Positions 8,131 through 17,772 of a stretch of 64,000 nt of DNA are shown here, piece after piece. This DNA is from Acinetobacter proteolyticus (GTDB taxonomy: Bacteria; Pseudomonadota; Gammaproteobacteria; Pseudomonadales; Moraxellaceae), in contig NZ_KB849178.1 in NCBI RefSeq assembly GCF_000367945.1, forward strand, positions 303,501-367,500. The letters run 5' to 3'. The position numbers were made by a program, and so were the translations under genes. The notes beneath the pieces were generated by a model. That model worked only from the letters and a program-made list of their open reading frames with translations, had not been told where the DNA came from and did no database searches. Every line of letters begins with the position of its first letter. The first letter of the stretch is position 1.

Positions 8131-9423
8131 TTAAACCTCTAAGGCTTTCTCTTGCGCGACACCTTCACGGCAGTATTCGGCCAAGGTGCTTAAACGGCGT
8201 TTGGCATTTTTATGAATCGGATTTTGATCATCCCATGCATAACCGGCCAGTAATGATGAAACCATACGACGAATGTTGTCATTTTGATTGCTTGCGAATA
8301 CCACATCCTGAAACTCGCCTTCGTACCAAGACTCGACATAAGCACGAAACACTTTAATCCCTTTACGCAGCGGCAATTCATACTCCTGCATCCAATCCAC
8401 CTGTTCACCATGCAACACTCGATCAACTAAAGGAATTGCCAGACTGGCAGATTTTAATGCAATGGTCACACCCGATGAAAATACGGGGTCGAGAAACTCG
8501 CCTGCATTGCCGAGCAAGGCATAATTCCGACCGGCCAAATGCTTGACGTTTGCCGAGTAACCAACCAAGGTACGTACAGGCGTATCAAATTTCGCCTGTG
8601 CTAAGACCTCAGATAATGCAGGATCGTCGGCCAGAATCCGTTTCAATAACAAGTCAGGTTCATTCTGAGCAGCATCTTCAACCTGATAATGATCAAAGAA
8701 ATCCTGCTCCGCCACCACACCAAAAGAAGCTCGACCATCGGCAAAAGGAATCAGCCAATACCAAGCACGACGGTCTTTTTCATGCACGGTAATTAAAATT
8801 TTGTCACGGTCAAAATCAGCACGATCGCCAATCCCATCTTCAATATGGGTAAACAAGGCACGACGTACTGGAAAATTGGAAGGGCTTTCTAAATCTAAAA
8901 ACTTCGGTAAGATGCGACCAAAACCACTGGCATCCAATAAAAACTTGGCTTGAATCTGATAGTGCTGCTGTGCCTCATCTAGCACAGTTAAAACAGGGTG
9001 CTCTACCTCAACATCAATCGCAACAACTTCATGTCCAAAACGAATATCTGCGCCATATTGCTGCGCTTGTTGAGCCAGTAAATGATCAAAGTCAGCTCGG
9101 CGAACTTGCCAAGTGGTGCCAGGCCCCGCACTGAATTTTTCAGTGAAATCATAATGGCTACGTTTTTCACCACACAAAAATGCCGCGCCATTTTTAAACT
9201 GGAATGCACGGGATTGAACATGCTCACGCACGGTTTCTAATAAGCCCGCTTCTTCCAAAAACACCATGCACTGCGGTAATAAAGATTCACCAATTGAAAA
9301 GCGCGGAAAATATTGTTTTTCAATCACCGTGACCGCATAGCCTTTTTGACGAAGCAAGGCTGCGGCTGAACTGCCAGAAGGCCCAGCACCAATAATTACC
9401 ACATCGGCTGTTTGTATCATCAT
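8131..9423 (-). CDS. FAD-dependent oxidoreductase (halogenase/geranylgeranyl-reductase-like) of the aryl polyene cluster
   Basis: A 430-residue flavoprotein. It has the FAD-binding GAGPSGSSAA motif near residue 12, a PRFSIGESLLP segment typical of the tryptophan-halogenase/geranylgeranyl-reductase superfamily, and the second FAD motif GNAGEFLDPVFSSG near residue 300. The halogenase signature WxWxIP is not seen as such; WYWLIPFADG occurs instead, so halogenation is not implied. It probably oxidises or hydroxylates the aryl head group or the chain. It sits between the MMPL exporter and the DUF3261 lipoprotein, two bases from the latter. Start at 9423 (MMIQ) or the next codon. Confidence 0.78.
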   Translation of the reverse strand: MMIQTADVVIIGAGPSGSSAAALLRQKGYAVTVIEKQYFPRFSIGESLLPQCMVFLEEAGLLETVREHVQSRAFQFKNGAAFLCGEKRSHYDFTEKFSAGPGTTWQVRRADFDHLLAQQAQQYGADIRFGHEVVAIDVEVEHPVLTVLDEAQQHYQIQAKFLLDASGFGRILPKFLDLESPSNFPVRRALFTHIEDGIGDRADFDRDKILITVHEKDRRAWYWLIPFADGRASFGVVAEQDFFDHYQVEDAAQNEPDLLLKRILADDPALSEVLAQAKFDTPVRTLVGYSANVKHLAGRNYALLGNAGEFLDPVFSSGVTIALKSASLAIPLVDRVLHGEQVDWMQEYELPLRKGIKVFRAYVESWYEGEFQDVVFASNQNDNIRRMVSSLLAGYAWDDQNPIHKNAKRRLSTLAEYCREGVAQEKALEV

Positions 9424-9444
9424 TGCCCCTAAAAATTAGATTTA

Positions 9445-11757
9445 TTAATGCTCTTCTAAATTCACCATATGGTGCTGATCAGCTGGTGTAAGCAAAGTTG
9501 CATAAACAAATGAAAAGATCACACCCAATAAAACGGTTAGACCGAAGCAATGAATCGCATAAGTATGACTCAATGATAAGAGTCCAAAGCCCAATAAGGT
9601 CGACATCATACACAAAAACAGCGCCATGCCAACCACCTGTGGATGGTCATGTCCATGCCGATAGAAAATCGCATAATCCACACCAATCCCAATGATCAAG
9701 AAGGTTCCCATAATACTGAATAAGTTAATTTCCACACCCAACCATGCCTGTACCGCAAAGGTACTGATCAGCGCCAAAGTCACAGGCAAAACCAGCGGCA
9801 TAATCGAATGCCTGCCGTAGACCAAGCCCAAACCCAGCGCCAATCCCAATAAGGCATAGATCAATAAATGCTGCGCTTGCTGACGATGCTGTGCAAACGC
9901 ACCAGACAGTGTACTAACAGGTTGTTGGAAATCAATCTGTGCGGATTCCAATTGCTGTAATCGCTGCGCCTGCTTCACCCCACGGACCATAACCAGACGC
10001 TCGGTAGAACTGAGCTGTAAAAATGCCAAGGGATGCTGTTGAAACACCTGTTCTGTGAGTAAAGGTTGCTGCTGCAATTGTTGTTGCCATTGCAGTAGAT
10101 TTGCAAAATTTAAACCTATGCTTTCCGCATACTGTTTCAGTGCGGTTGCAGGAATCTGCTGCAGTAGCTGCACATTTTGTTGTTGCTGGGCCAAAGGCGG
10201 AATCCATTGTCCCAAAGCTTGAAAACCGTCAATCTGCCCCTGAGTTTGCAATTGCTGCAATTGATTAATCAATTGTGCTTCCTGCTGCTCAAGCTCAGCA
10301 CTGGAGTGTGCACGCACAACAAAATAATCACTGCTTTGCTGCTGGGCAAACAAGGAACGAATATATTGATCTTCCTGTTTCAGCTTGGCATCCATACTTT
10401 GCAAGTTTCGAATATCATCATTGGATTGCAAAGCAAATAGGCTGCCTCCTCCAATCAGCAAGATACCCAAAATAAAGCCATAGCGTAGTTTTTGATGTTG
10501 CTGAAACCATTGTCTGGCCATTCCAATCCAAGCTAAGCGTCGAATTGCAGCTTGTGCATTCAGCGGAGCTAAGCGCGGTAGAAGCAATACACTGGTAATC
10601 CAAGCAGCGACCAAACCGACGATTGAAAACACCGCAATTTGCCTAAAGGCTGGAAACGGCGTAAAGCTCAGAAAAATATAGGCCACAACCGTGGTCATTA
10701 AGCCCATAAATAAGCTCGGCAACAGCGGTCTAAGAATCCTAAATCCATCTAGTTTACGATGCTGCGATTGCATTGCCATAAAATAGAAAGAGAAATCGAC
10801 ACACACCCCAATCAGACTGGCACCAAAGACCAAGGTCATCAGATGGATTTCACCAAACACCAGATGCGTCACCGCAAATGCCAGTAAGCTCCCCGTCGAC
10901 ACCGCGATAAATTCAGTCATGAGTGGCCGGAATGAACGGAAGCCAAACCAGACCAACAGGATTAAGCCTAAGGTTGAACCGAGGCCAATGGTTGAGATTT
11001 CCTGTTTGGCCGACTGGGTTCCATAATTAGAAAATAAAATGGTCCCCGTCCAATGCGATTGAACCTGCAACTTGTTCAGCTCAGGCTGCAATTGTTCAAT
11101 CCAAGCGCTGACCTGTTCCTGATAATCAATGTTATAAGGATTCTGTTTTAATTGCAGAACCAATAAGCGTGAGGTCTTTTGTTCATCATGAATGGTGGCA
11201 AAACCATCTTCCAGCTCGACATTGCTTGAAAGCTGATTGGCCACACTCAACATATAGCGTGGAAACAGCAATAAAGGGTCTTGCTGTAGTGAGGTCGCGG
11301 TAATCGGCATCCCGACACTCATTAACTGCATCAAGCTTTGTTCGGTCAGTGCCTCATAATCCTGCTGTTGCAAAAACTGTCGGTCTTGTTGATTCAGCAA
11401 GCCTGCCCGATGTTGATATAACTGCTTGGAAAACTGTGCTAAATCCAACTGTGGCCGAAGCGGTTGCCACAGGTCACTGTGTTCTAGCTTCTGTTGAAAC
11501 AACTGGGTGGCCTGCACTAAGGCCTGTTGATCCTGACTTTCTAAAACAACAAAGACCTTTTCATTGAGCTGATCACTCATATATTGCTGTGTTTTAGCAA
11601 GCTCAGGATTTTGTTGCGTTTCAGGCAGCAAAGCAAAAATATTGGTCTGGATATGGATCTCTTTTTTGACCCATGCCACCGCCAGCGTAAGCCCAACCAG
11701 CGCTAAAATAATTAACCAGATGGCTATGAATTTATTTTGCCAATTGGAAAAGCGCAT
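9445..11757 (-). CDS. MMPL/RND family exporter of the aryl polyene cluster
   Basis: A 770-residue inner-membrane transporter with two repeated halves, each with one helix, a large periplasmic loop and about five helices. The second half opens near LIYALLGLALGLGLVYGRH and ends in an FSFVYATLLTPAD helix. The periplasmic loops are unusually glutamine-rich. MMPL proteins export lipids and polyketides, so this is the likely flippase/exporter for the APE lipid, handing it to the LolA-like carrier encoded immediately upstream. Its start overlaps the end of that gene by 26 bases. Confidence 0.85.
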   Translation of the reverse strand: MRFSNWQNKFIAIWLIILALVGLTLAVAWVKKEIHIQTNIFALLPETQQNPELAKTQQYMSDQLNEKVFVVLESQDQQALVQATQLFQQKLEHSDLWQPLRPQLDLAQFSKQLYQHRAGLLNQQDRQFLQQQDYEALTEQSLMQLMSVGMPITATSLQQDPLLLFPRYMLSVANQLSSNVELEDGFATIHDEQKTSRLLVLQLKQNPYNIDYQEQVSAWIEQLQPELNKLQVQSHWTGTILFSNYGTQSAKQEISTIGLGSTLGLILLVWFGFRSFRPLMTEFIAVSTGSLLAFAVTHLVFGEIHLMTLVFGASLIGVCVDFSFYFMAMQSQHRKLDGFRILRPLLPSLFMGLMTTVVAYIFLSFTPFPAFRQIAVFSIVGLVAAWITSVLLLPRLAPLNAQAAIRRLAWIGMARQWFQQHQKLRYGFILGILLIGGGSLFALQSNDDIRNLQSMDAKLKQEDQYIRSLFAQQQSSDYFVVRAHSSAELEQQEAQLINQLQQLQTQGQIDGFQALGQWIPPLAQQQQNVQLLQQIPATALKQYAESIGLNFANLLQWQQQLQQQPLLTEQVFQQHPLAFLQLSSTERLVMVRGVKQAQRLQQLESAQIDFQQPVSTLSGAFAQHRQQAQHLLIYALLGLALGLGLVYGRHSIMPLVLPVTLALISTFAVQAWLGVEINLFSIMGTFLIIGIGVDYAIFYRHGHDHPQVVGMALFLCMMSTLLGFGLLSLSHTYAIHCFGLTVLLGVIFSFVYATLLTPADQHHMVNLEEH

Positions 11758-12412
11758 CTTCAGCAGCCGTTAGTTGATTCGGTTGAGCGGTTTGATTACG
11801 GAATAAAATCGTGGTGCTGTTATTGGCCTGTTCTTGAATCACGATCTTATTCACATACTGTTGTCCCTGCGCATCAATTCTCAGAAACAACTTTTTAAAT
11901 AGCGCTGATTTAGGTGTCAACGAGATATTCCATCCTGTCGGGCTGTAATTGGCGGATAACACATTAAAATTCTTCGCCAAAGCTTTATCATCACCCGACA
12001 TCAGTTGCAAAAACAAGGTCGCAACCGAACTATAAGGCGATTGGTCAATCTGGATCTGACTATAGGTTCGTTGTGTTTTCTGGATGAGTTTTTTTTGGGT
12101 TACGATCAAGTCTGCTTGCACAGGTCGTTTAATTTGCCAAAGCACGCCATTGTATTTGGCAAAGGTCAGTGTGCCATTGGAAACAAAAGTCTTGTTTAAA
12201 CTCGCCAACTTCTTTTGCTGTTCAAAATCAGCGCGAATGAGTTCACTTTTAGCAAGCTGATTAAAAATTGTCGAGACCTGATCCGCATGTGCCGATACGG
12301 AAACACTCAAACTGAACAATACACTAACAACAAGGCTGCATAATAACCAGCAAGCACGCTGCTGCATCAATGCAACAAGGCGATTAAGATGCAGAAAACC
12401 AGAATTAACCAT
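11732..12412 (-). CDS. LolA-like outer-membrane lipid/lipoprotein carrier of the aryl polyene cluster
   Basis: A LolA-fold periplasmic protein of about 226 residues. Start chosen at 12412 (MVNSGFL) because AAGGAG lies seven bases upstream; a longer frame to 12442 exists but lacks that support and overlaps the thioesterase gene more. A signal-anchor/signal peptide (LLCSLVVSVLFSLSVSVSAHA) precedes the mature domain with RADFEQQKKL and GVLWQIKRP, both typical of LolA. It probably ferries the APE lipid across the periplasm with the MMPL exporter. Confidence 0.8.
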   Translation of the reverse strand: MVNSGFLHLNRLVALMQQRACWLLCSLVVSVLFSLSVSVSAHADQVSTIFNQLAKSELIRADFEQQKKLASLNKTFVSNGTLTFAKYNGVLWQIKRPVQADLIVTQKKLIQKTQRTYSQIQIDQSPYSSVATLFLQLMSGDDKALAKNFNVLSANYSPTGWNISLTPKSALFKKLFLRIDAQGQQYVNKIVIQEQANNSTTILFRNQTAQPNQLTAAEDALFQLAK

Positions 12413-12833
12413 GCGGGTGCTCCTTAAACGCATCCCATGCATTTAAACAATCCAATAAAATTTGCGGTGACTGGAAACACATTTCTCGGGTCTCCATATT
12501 CACAGCCACTTGCGTGGTATAGCCTTTGGTTAAACGTCGTCCAGTGTCTGCATCAAGAATCAGATATTCAATTTTTAAACGGTTTTCCCATTCTTTTAAA
12601 ATCGCACGAACTTTAATTTTCTGTTCAAACTCAATGCCCTGCACATAACGTACATGGCTTTCAATCACAGGCCATGCGTAGCCCGATGCTCTCATCTGGT
12701 TATAGTTATAATTAAACTGTTCCAATAACTTACAACGCGCAATTTCGAAATACTTTAAATAATGCCCATGCCAGACCACATTCATGGTATCGACATCATG
12801 AAACGGAATTTCAATGATTACATCTACCTGCAT
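12405..12833 (-). CDS. Acyl-CoA/ACP thioesterase (YbgC/4HBT type) of the aryl polyene cluster
   Basis: A 142-residue hotdog thioesterase. The N-terminal VDTMNVVWHGHYLKYFEIAR matches the 4-hydroxybenzoyl-CoA thioesterase/YbgC motif, with the catalytic aspartate in HDVDTMN. It may release chains or edit stalled ACPs in the aryl polyene pathway. It lies 9 bases downstream of the ammonia-lyase gene and overlaps the LolA-like gene by 8 bases. Confidence 0.83.
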   Translation of the reverse strand: MQVDVIIEIPFHDVDTMNVVWHGHYLKYFEIARCKLLEQFNYNYNQMRASGYAWPVIESHVRYVQGIEFEQKIKVRAILKEWENRLKIEYLILDADTGRRLTKGYTTQVAVNMETREMCFQSPQILLDCLNAWDAFKEHPHG

Positions 12834-12842
12834 CTGTCGCTC

Positions 12843-14384
12843 CTAGACCTGTTGCTGGAATTGATTAAACAATTCAAAGTTGTCGAAACGATCAATAATC
12901 TGTTGTAGTTCAGTTTGTAAAGGACGATCTTCTTGCAGTAGTGCAAAACTTTCTAAGGTCCACTCAACAAAGGCCTTTAAAGGCGGGCTTAATTGAGATT
13001 CAACACCTTTCAAATGTACAGCCTGCACACTGGCACAGCATAAGGCCGCCAAAACCTGCTGCGTCAAGGTAATGACCCGAGTCGCATCTCGGGCGGCAAT
13101 GGTCCCCATACTGACTTTATCTTGGTTATGGCATTCGGTCGAACGTGAGAAAATAGACGCGGCCAAAGTATGCTTCAAGGCTTCTGCCGTCCAAGCCGAA
13201 ACCCCAATTTGAACTGCTTTAAAACCATGATTCAAAGGCAGACGCTCTGCACTGGCACCCGTTAAATTACGTGATAAACCATGATTCATTTTATGGTCGA
13301 CCAACTGTGCAATTTGTCGATCCATCAAATCGGCAATATTGGCAATCATAATCTTCAAACTGTCCATGGCTTGCGCAATATGCCCCCCATAGAAATGACC
13401 ACCATGCAGCACCCTTAAATTCACGGGATCGATCAATGGATTATCATTGCTGGAATTTAATTCATTTTCGATAAATTGACGCAACCATGTTTTTGAATCT
13501 TCAAACACACCAATAATATGCGGCGCACAGCGTAAAGAATAACGATCCTGTAAACGTGGACTTTGGTGTGCTGTCTGCACTTCACTGTTTAGCCATTCAC
13601 GTAATTGCTGGGCAATATGTTGCTGACCTTGATGCGGTTTTTGGGCAAATAAGACTTCATCAAAATGACTTGGATTACCTTCTAAGGCCAAGACATTTAA
13701 AGCGGTGATCAAGGTACTGGCTAATGCCACCTGCTCTGCTTTTTTATAGTTTAAGCAGGCAATCGCCGTCATCACCGCGGTACCATTCATCAGTGCCAAG
13801 CCTTCTTTCGGGCGTAACACCAAGGCGTCCAAGCCTTGCTCTGCATAGACTTGTGCAATCGGCACAATTTTGCCTTGCGTATAGACATCACGCTCCCCCA
13901 CCAAAGCACCTGCAATGTAGGACAGAGGCGTCAGATCACCGCTTGCCCCGACAGAGCCTTCCGATGGAATCACTGGAATAATGTTTTCATTCAGCATCCA
14001 GACCAGACGCTCTAGCAAGGCCAAAGACACCCCCGAATAACCTCGTGCAAGTGAGCAAAGACGAGTTACCACCACCGCACGGGCACTGATCAAATCCAGA
14101 TTTTCACCGAGACCACAGCCATGAAAACGTGACAGATGCAAAGGCAGTTCATTGACCTGATGCATCGGAATTTCAACCAGACATGAATCCCCATAGCCTG
14201 TGGTAACACCGTAGATCACGCCTTCATCCAGCAACAGCTGATCCAGAAAATCTGCACCGCGCTGAATCAACTCACGCCAAGCTGTTGCTGTCGGTAAAGC
14301 CACTTGACGCTGTTGTCGAGCAACCGCCACCACATCTTCAATACTGAGTGGCTGTTCCCCAACAATCAGGACGGGCTTGAGCAT
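12843..14384 (-). CDS. Aromatic amino acid ammonia-lyase (HAL/TAL family) of the aryl polyene cluster
   Basis: A 513-residue MIO-dependent ammonia-lyase. The MIO-forming triad Ala-Ser-Gly is in SVGASGDLTPLSY; YGVTTGYGDS and LMNGTAVMTA are also conserved. In APE clusters this enzyme probably makes the cinnamate- or coumarate-type starter from Phe or Tyr. At the substrate-selectivity position the sequence reads Phe-His (SRFHGCGLGENL), unlike His-Leu of classic TALs or Ser-His of HALs. ATG at 14384 is preferred; a GTG at 14408, two bases after the previous stop, is also possible. Confidence 0.85.
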   Translation of the reverse strand: MLKPVLIVGEQPLSIEDVVAVARQQRQVALPTATAWRELIQRGADFLDQLLLDEGVIYGVTTGYGDSCLVEIPMHQVNELPLHLSRFHGCGLGENLDLISARAVVVTRLCSLARGYSGVSLALLERLVWMLNENIIPVIPSEGSVGASGDLTPLSYIAGALVGERDVYTQGKIVPIAQVYAEQGLDALVLRPKEGLALMNGTAVMTAIACLNYKKAEQVALASTLITALNVLALEGNPSHFDEVLFAQKPHQGQQHIAQQLREWLNSEVQTAHQSPRLQDRYSLRCAPHIIGVFEDSKTWLRQFIENELNSSNDNPLIDPVNLRVLHGGHFYGGHIAQAMDSLKIMIANIADLMDRQIAQLVDHKMNHGLSRNLTGASAERLPLNHGFKAVQIGVSAWTAEALKHTLAASIFSRSTECHNQDKVSMGTIAARDATRVITLTQQVLAALCCASVQAVHLKGVESQLSPPLKAFVEWTLESFALLQEDRPLQTELQQIIDRFDNFELFNQFQQQV

Positions 14385-14409
14385 TGCTTCACTTTGACTT
14401 GCATTCACG

Positions 14410-15342
14410 TTATTTTGTCCAAAACTGATAAAAATTAAACCATTGATACGGTGCTCGTAAGCAATGCTGTTCCAATACGGCGACATAGGATTGGGTAATC
14501 TGTTGCATGCTGCTTAATCTGGTTTTGCGCGGTAAATCCACTTGCGTGGCAATCGCATGAATATGTACCTGAAACTTCTGCTGGGCACGATAACAAAAGA
14601 CCGCCAGCACAGGAACTTTCAATAAATTGGCCAAAATCCATGCCCCTTGTGGCAACGCAGCCTCATGTCCCAAAAACTGGATGCTTTGTACTCGATCCGA
14701 CAGCACAGGAATTCGATCCGCAGCCACGATCACCCACTCCCCATGCTCCATTTTTTCCTGTAACAGCATGGCAGTTTCAATGCCGAGTTCATCCACTGCA
14801 ATTAAATTGACATCAGCCTTATCATTAATTTTTTTTAAAAACTGATTAAATTGTGAGGCATGCTTTTGATAGACCAGTACATTAATTTTTTGTGGGTGCT
14901 CTGACTTTAGCGCCCGTAGTAGCTCAATATTGCCAAAGTGCGACACCACAATAATCGCACCTTTTTGGTAATATTGCTGGAAGTGCTCATGCCCAAACAA
15001 TTGCAGTTTTTGCTCGGGAATATGCCCCAACCATCCCTCAATCTTATCTAGAATACACTCACCAAACTGCATGAAATGCGTATAGCTATTGATCCAGTTC
15101 GGCATTGTTGCAAACGGTGACTGAGACCCTGCGAATTGATGCAAACGCTGTAAATATTGTAAAGAAGCCTGTCGAGCAGTCACTGCAAACAGCCAATACC
15201 ACATGATAATAAAATACAGTACCACACGGCATAGCCAACGCCCACCACAGCGATAAAATCCAAGCATCAGCATCAGTGGCAACAGTCCGCCTCGTTCCTT
15301 AATCTGATGCCATGTATCCTGTGAAGTCTGTGCTGTCTTCAT
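14410..15342 (-). CDS. LpxL/HtrB-like acyltransferase of the aryl polyene cluster
   Basis: A 310-residue lipid A-type late acyltransferase. It has an N-terminal hydrophobic helix (VVLYFIIMWYWLFAV), the HX4E active-site motif in VVSHFGNIE, and the following GEWVIVAADRIPV and LPQGAWILANLL segments of the family. It probably attaches an acyl chain, or the aryl polyene itself, to a lipid carrier. It follows the glycosyltransferase gene with a one-base overlap (TGATG). In some APE clusters these two functions are reported as a single fused protein; here they are separate. Confidence 0.82.
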   Translation of the reverse strand: MKTAQTSQDTWHQIKERGGLLPLMLMLGFYRCGGRWLCRVVLYFIIMWYWLFAVTARQASLQYLQRLHQFAGSQSPFATMPNWINSYTHFMQFGECILDKIEGWLGHIPEQKLQLFGHEHFQQYYQKGAIIVVSHFGNIELLRALKSEHPQKINVLVYQKHASQFNQFLKKINDKADVNLIAVDELGIETAMLLQEKMEHGEWVIVAADRIPVLSDRVQSIQFLGHEAALPQGAWILANLLKVPVLAVFCYRAQQKFQVHIHAIATQVDLPRKTRLSSMQQITQSYVAVLEQHCLRAPYQWFNFYQFWTK

Positions 15343-16082
15343 CAGTCCGCCTTAAACTTATGCCAAATCAACTTTGGAAAGCGCAGTAACATCCCTGCGA
15401 ATAATCGGGCATGTGCCTGACTTAAACCTAAATTGTCACGCCACACATTAAAATGTGACACACCATGTTCAGGATAAATGACTCGTGTAGGCACATTCAC
15501 AAAAGGGGTATTCTCCCATTTTAAGCGGACCAAGATTTCACTATCAAAACCCATTCGAGGTTGGAATTGAGCAGCATTGAGTACGGCTATGGTTTTTGCC
15601 AAGGGATAGATTCGGAAACCGCACATACTGTCTTTAATTTCGAAAGACAAACTATTTAACCACACCCAAAAATGCGTGACATAACGTCCATACAGGCGTT
15701 TTTTTGGCACCGAGTCATCAAAGATTGGCTGACCAATCACCATTGCTTGAGGATGTTGCTGCGACTGTTCAATAAATTTCGGCACATCTTCCCAACAATG
15801 CTGACCATCTGCATCTAATTGCAGCGCATGCGTCATCCCGCACTGAGCAGCATGTCGCAACCCAGTCATGACCGCTTGCCCCTTGCCTTGGTTGGTTTGA
15901 TGTTCCACTAAATCAACCAATGGATGCTGTCGTGCCAGTTGATGCAGAATCGCCGTACATTCAGCATCACTGCCATCATTGACGAGGATAATCGGACATT
16001 GAAATTGTTCCAGATACTCAACAAGATCAGCCAGATAGTGCGGATGATTATACACAGGAATAACAATGCCATAGTTCAACAT
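15342..16082 (-). CDS. Family 2 glycosyltransferase of the aryl polyene cluster
   Basis: A 246-residue GT2 enzyme. Start taken at 16082 (MLNYGIVIPVYNHP), 10 bases after the apeH/I stop; the frame continues upstream but has no GT content there. Motifs are VIPVYN, LVNDGSDAE and the metal-binding LQLDADGQH. It is of the dolichyl-phosphate-mannose-synthase-like type, with no extra C-terminal membrane domain. It probably adds a sugar to the APE lipid anchor. Confidence 0.84.
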   Translation of the reverse strand: MLNYGIVIPVYNHPHYLADLVEYLEQFQCPIILVNDGSDAECTAILHQLARQHPLVDLVEHQTNQGKGQAVMTGLRHAAQCGMTHALQLDADGQHCWEDVPKFIEQSQQHPQAMVIGQPIFDDSVPKKRLYGRYVTHFWVWLNSLSFEIKDSMCGFRIYPLAKTIAVLNAAQFQPRMGFDSEILVRLKWENTPFVNVPTRVIYPEHGVSHFNVWRDNLGLSQAHARLFAGMLLRFPKLIWHKFKAD

Positions 16083-16092
16083 CAGCGGACTC

Positions 16093-17766
16093 CTAGGTCT
16101 GCTCAAGCGCAAACAAAAAACGCCCTGAAGCCAAGACCTGTTGCTCTGAGGTAATTTCAAAGCTGATTTTATGTAATTTACGACTTAATTTTAATTGCAC
16201 CACCGCATAAGGACGAATCAGGTTTTGAAACTTTAATTGCTCGAAACCCTGACACCACTGCAAATCAGACCAACTATTCTTGGCAAACTGCTGAATAAAG
16301 CCAATCTGTCCCACACCCGGATAAATCGGTTGGGTTGGAAAATGCCCCTTAAAACATTCCAGTTCAGCAGGAAACTCAAGGCTGAAATATTGCTCATCCT
16401 GTTGTTGCCATTGCGCTAATACGACAGGCTGTAACATCGGGCTAAATAATGCTTTTAAATAATTTTTATCGCGTTTTGACTGGGCATTTTGTGGAATCTG
16501 GCTCAAAAAACGCCACTGTCGCGGAATGGCAATGCTTTCCAGCTGATACTGTAACAGCTGCTTCAACTGTTTGACAAAAGCGGCTTTACCTATCTTCACT
16601 AATTGCTGTTGAGCCTCAGCATTGAGCACCACAATCGCTGCCAGAATTTGCCGATGCTGATGTTCAAGTAAGAGTGTATGGCTTTGTTCTACTTCTACCA
16701 ACGTATTCAGACTGTGCTCAATCGCATCCAGACTCAAGCGCTTTTCTTCCAACTTGATAATGCGGTCCAAGCGACCTAAAAGTTTGAATTGCTTATTGTT
16801 GATATTGATCCACTCAGCAGCATCGCCTGTGATAATCCAGCCAGACTCGCCCGCATGGTTACTTCGCACCATGAGTTGGGTGCTTACAGCAATCTGAATC
16901 TCAACATTATTAAAAGCTGTCCATGCCGCATCATCATATTGACGATGTGCAATGCCTCCGGTTTCTGAGCTCCCGAGCACTTCAACAATCGGAACATTCA
17001 AATGTGGTCGGACACCTGCATCTAATTTCCCCCCCGAACTGAACACCAGCTCACACTGCTGCAAGACCAAATCCTGCGTCCAACGTTTCAATAAAGCTGG
17101 ACTGGAAATCAAGTAGTTGCTCCACCCCTGTTGGGCTAAACGCTGTTGAGCTTGGATGACATCTTCAGGAAACGCCAATTGCGGAATAAAAAAATGACGT
17201 CCTGTTGCCAACGGTAAAAGCAGTTTGAACAGTAATCCATAAATATGCTGGTGACTGACTGTCGCAATAGCAACGCTTTTCTGGTTGAACTGAAAACTAC
17301 TGGCTAAGCCAACCACTTCATTCAGTAGTTGCTTCAAAGTACGTTCAATCTTTTTCGGTTCGCCAGTTGAACCCGAGGTAAAGAACATGATCTCAGCCTG
17401 ATTTAAGAAATCATCCTGTTGGATACGAATCAGTTGCGAAAAGCTTTCTTCTACCTTCTCTGTCGCAGGAACAGGCTGACGGCTCAGAAAGTAAATCTGT
17501 TGCTGAGCCAATTGTTGTTCTAAATCTCGAACACGGTTGGGGGGTAAAATGATTTTTTTATTGGCCAATACGCCTGCAAAAAATAACAGCAAAAACTGGT
17601 AACTATCTTGTTCCCACAATGCCCAAGTCTCTTGGCCCAATCCCCTGATTGCAGCGGCTTGTTCAGCGACATCTTGCCAAAAATCAGCATAAGAAATTGT
17701 TTTTAATTCAGAGCTAATACACAACGCATTTGCTGAATCAGCATCATTATAAAAAGAAATAGGCAT
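16093..17766 (-). CDS. Fused ApeH-ApeI: acyl-ACP/CoA ligase with C-terminal dehydratase
   Basis: A 557-residue two-domain protein. Residues ~1-440 are an AMP-forming adenylate enzyme, with TSGSTGEPKK near 131-140, GSSETGG, ITGDAAEW and the hinge GRLDRIIKLEEKR. Residues ~455-557 are a FabA/FabZ-type hotdog with FKGHFPTQPIYPGVGQIG, whose histidine is the likely catalytic residue. In the studied E. coli APE cluster the ligase (ApeH) and dehydratase (ApeI) are separate proteins. The ligase would load the aryl starter onto an ACP and the dehydratase would act in each elongation cycle. Start at 17766 follows apeG by 6 bases. Confidence 0.86.
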   Translation of the reverse strand: MPISFYNDADSANALCISSELKTISYADFWQDVAEQAAAIRGLGQETWALWEQDSYQFLLLFFAGVLANKKIILPPNRVRDLEQQLAQQQIYFLSRQPVPATEKVEESFSQLIRIQQDDFLNQAEIMFFTSGSTGEPKKIERTLKQLLNEVVGLASSFQFNQKSVAIATVSHQHIYGLLFKLLLPLATGRHFFIPQLAFPEDVIQAQQRLAQQGWSNYLISSPALLKRWTQDLVLQQCELVFSSGGKLDAGVRPHLNVPIVEVLGSSETGGIAHRQYDDAAWTAFNNVEIQIAVSTQLMVRSNHAGESGWIITGDAAEWININNKQFKLLGRLDRIIKLEEKRLSLDAIEHSLNTLVEVEQSHTLLLEHQHRQILAAIVVLNAEAQQQLVKIGKAAFVKQLKQLLQYQLESIAIPRQWRFLSQIPQNAQSKRDKNYLKALFSPMLQPVVLAQWQQQDEQYFSLEFPAELECFKGHFPTQPIYPGVGQIGFIQQFAKNSWSDLQWCQGFEQLKFQNLIRPYAVVQLKLSRKLHKISFEITSEQQVLASGRFLFALEQT

Positions 17767-17772
17767 AATATT

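Noticed and set aside
8131..9423. Annotation of the FAD enzyme as a tryptophan halogenase
   Set aside because: The GxGxxG and DP motifs fit the wider superfamily, but the halogenase WxWxIP motif is not intact (WYWLIP), and aryl polyenes are not generally chlorinated.
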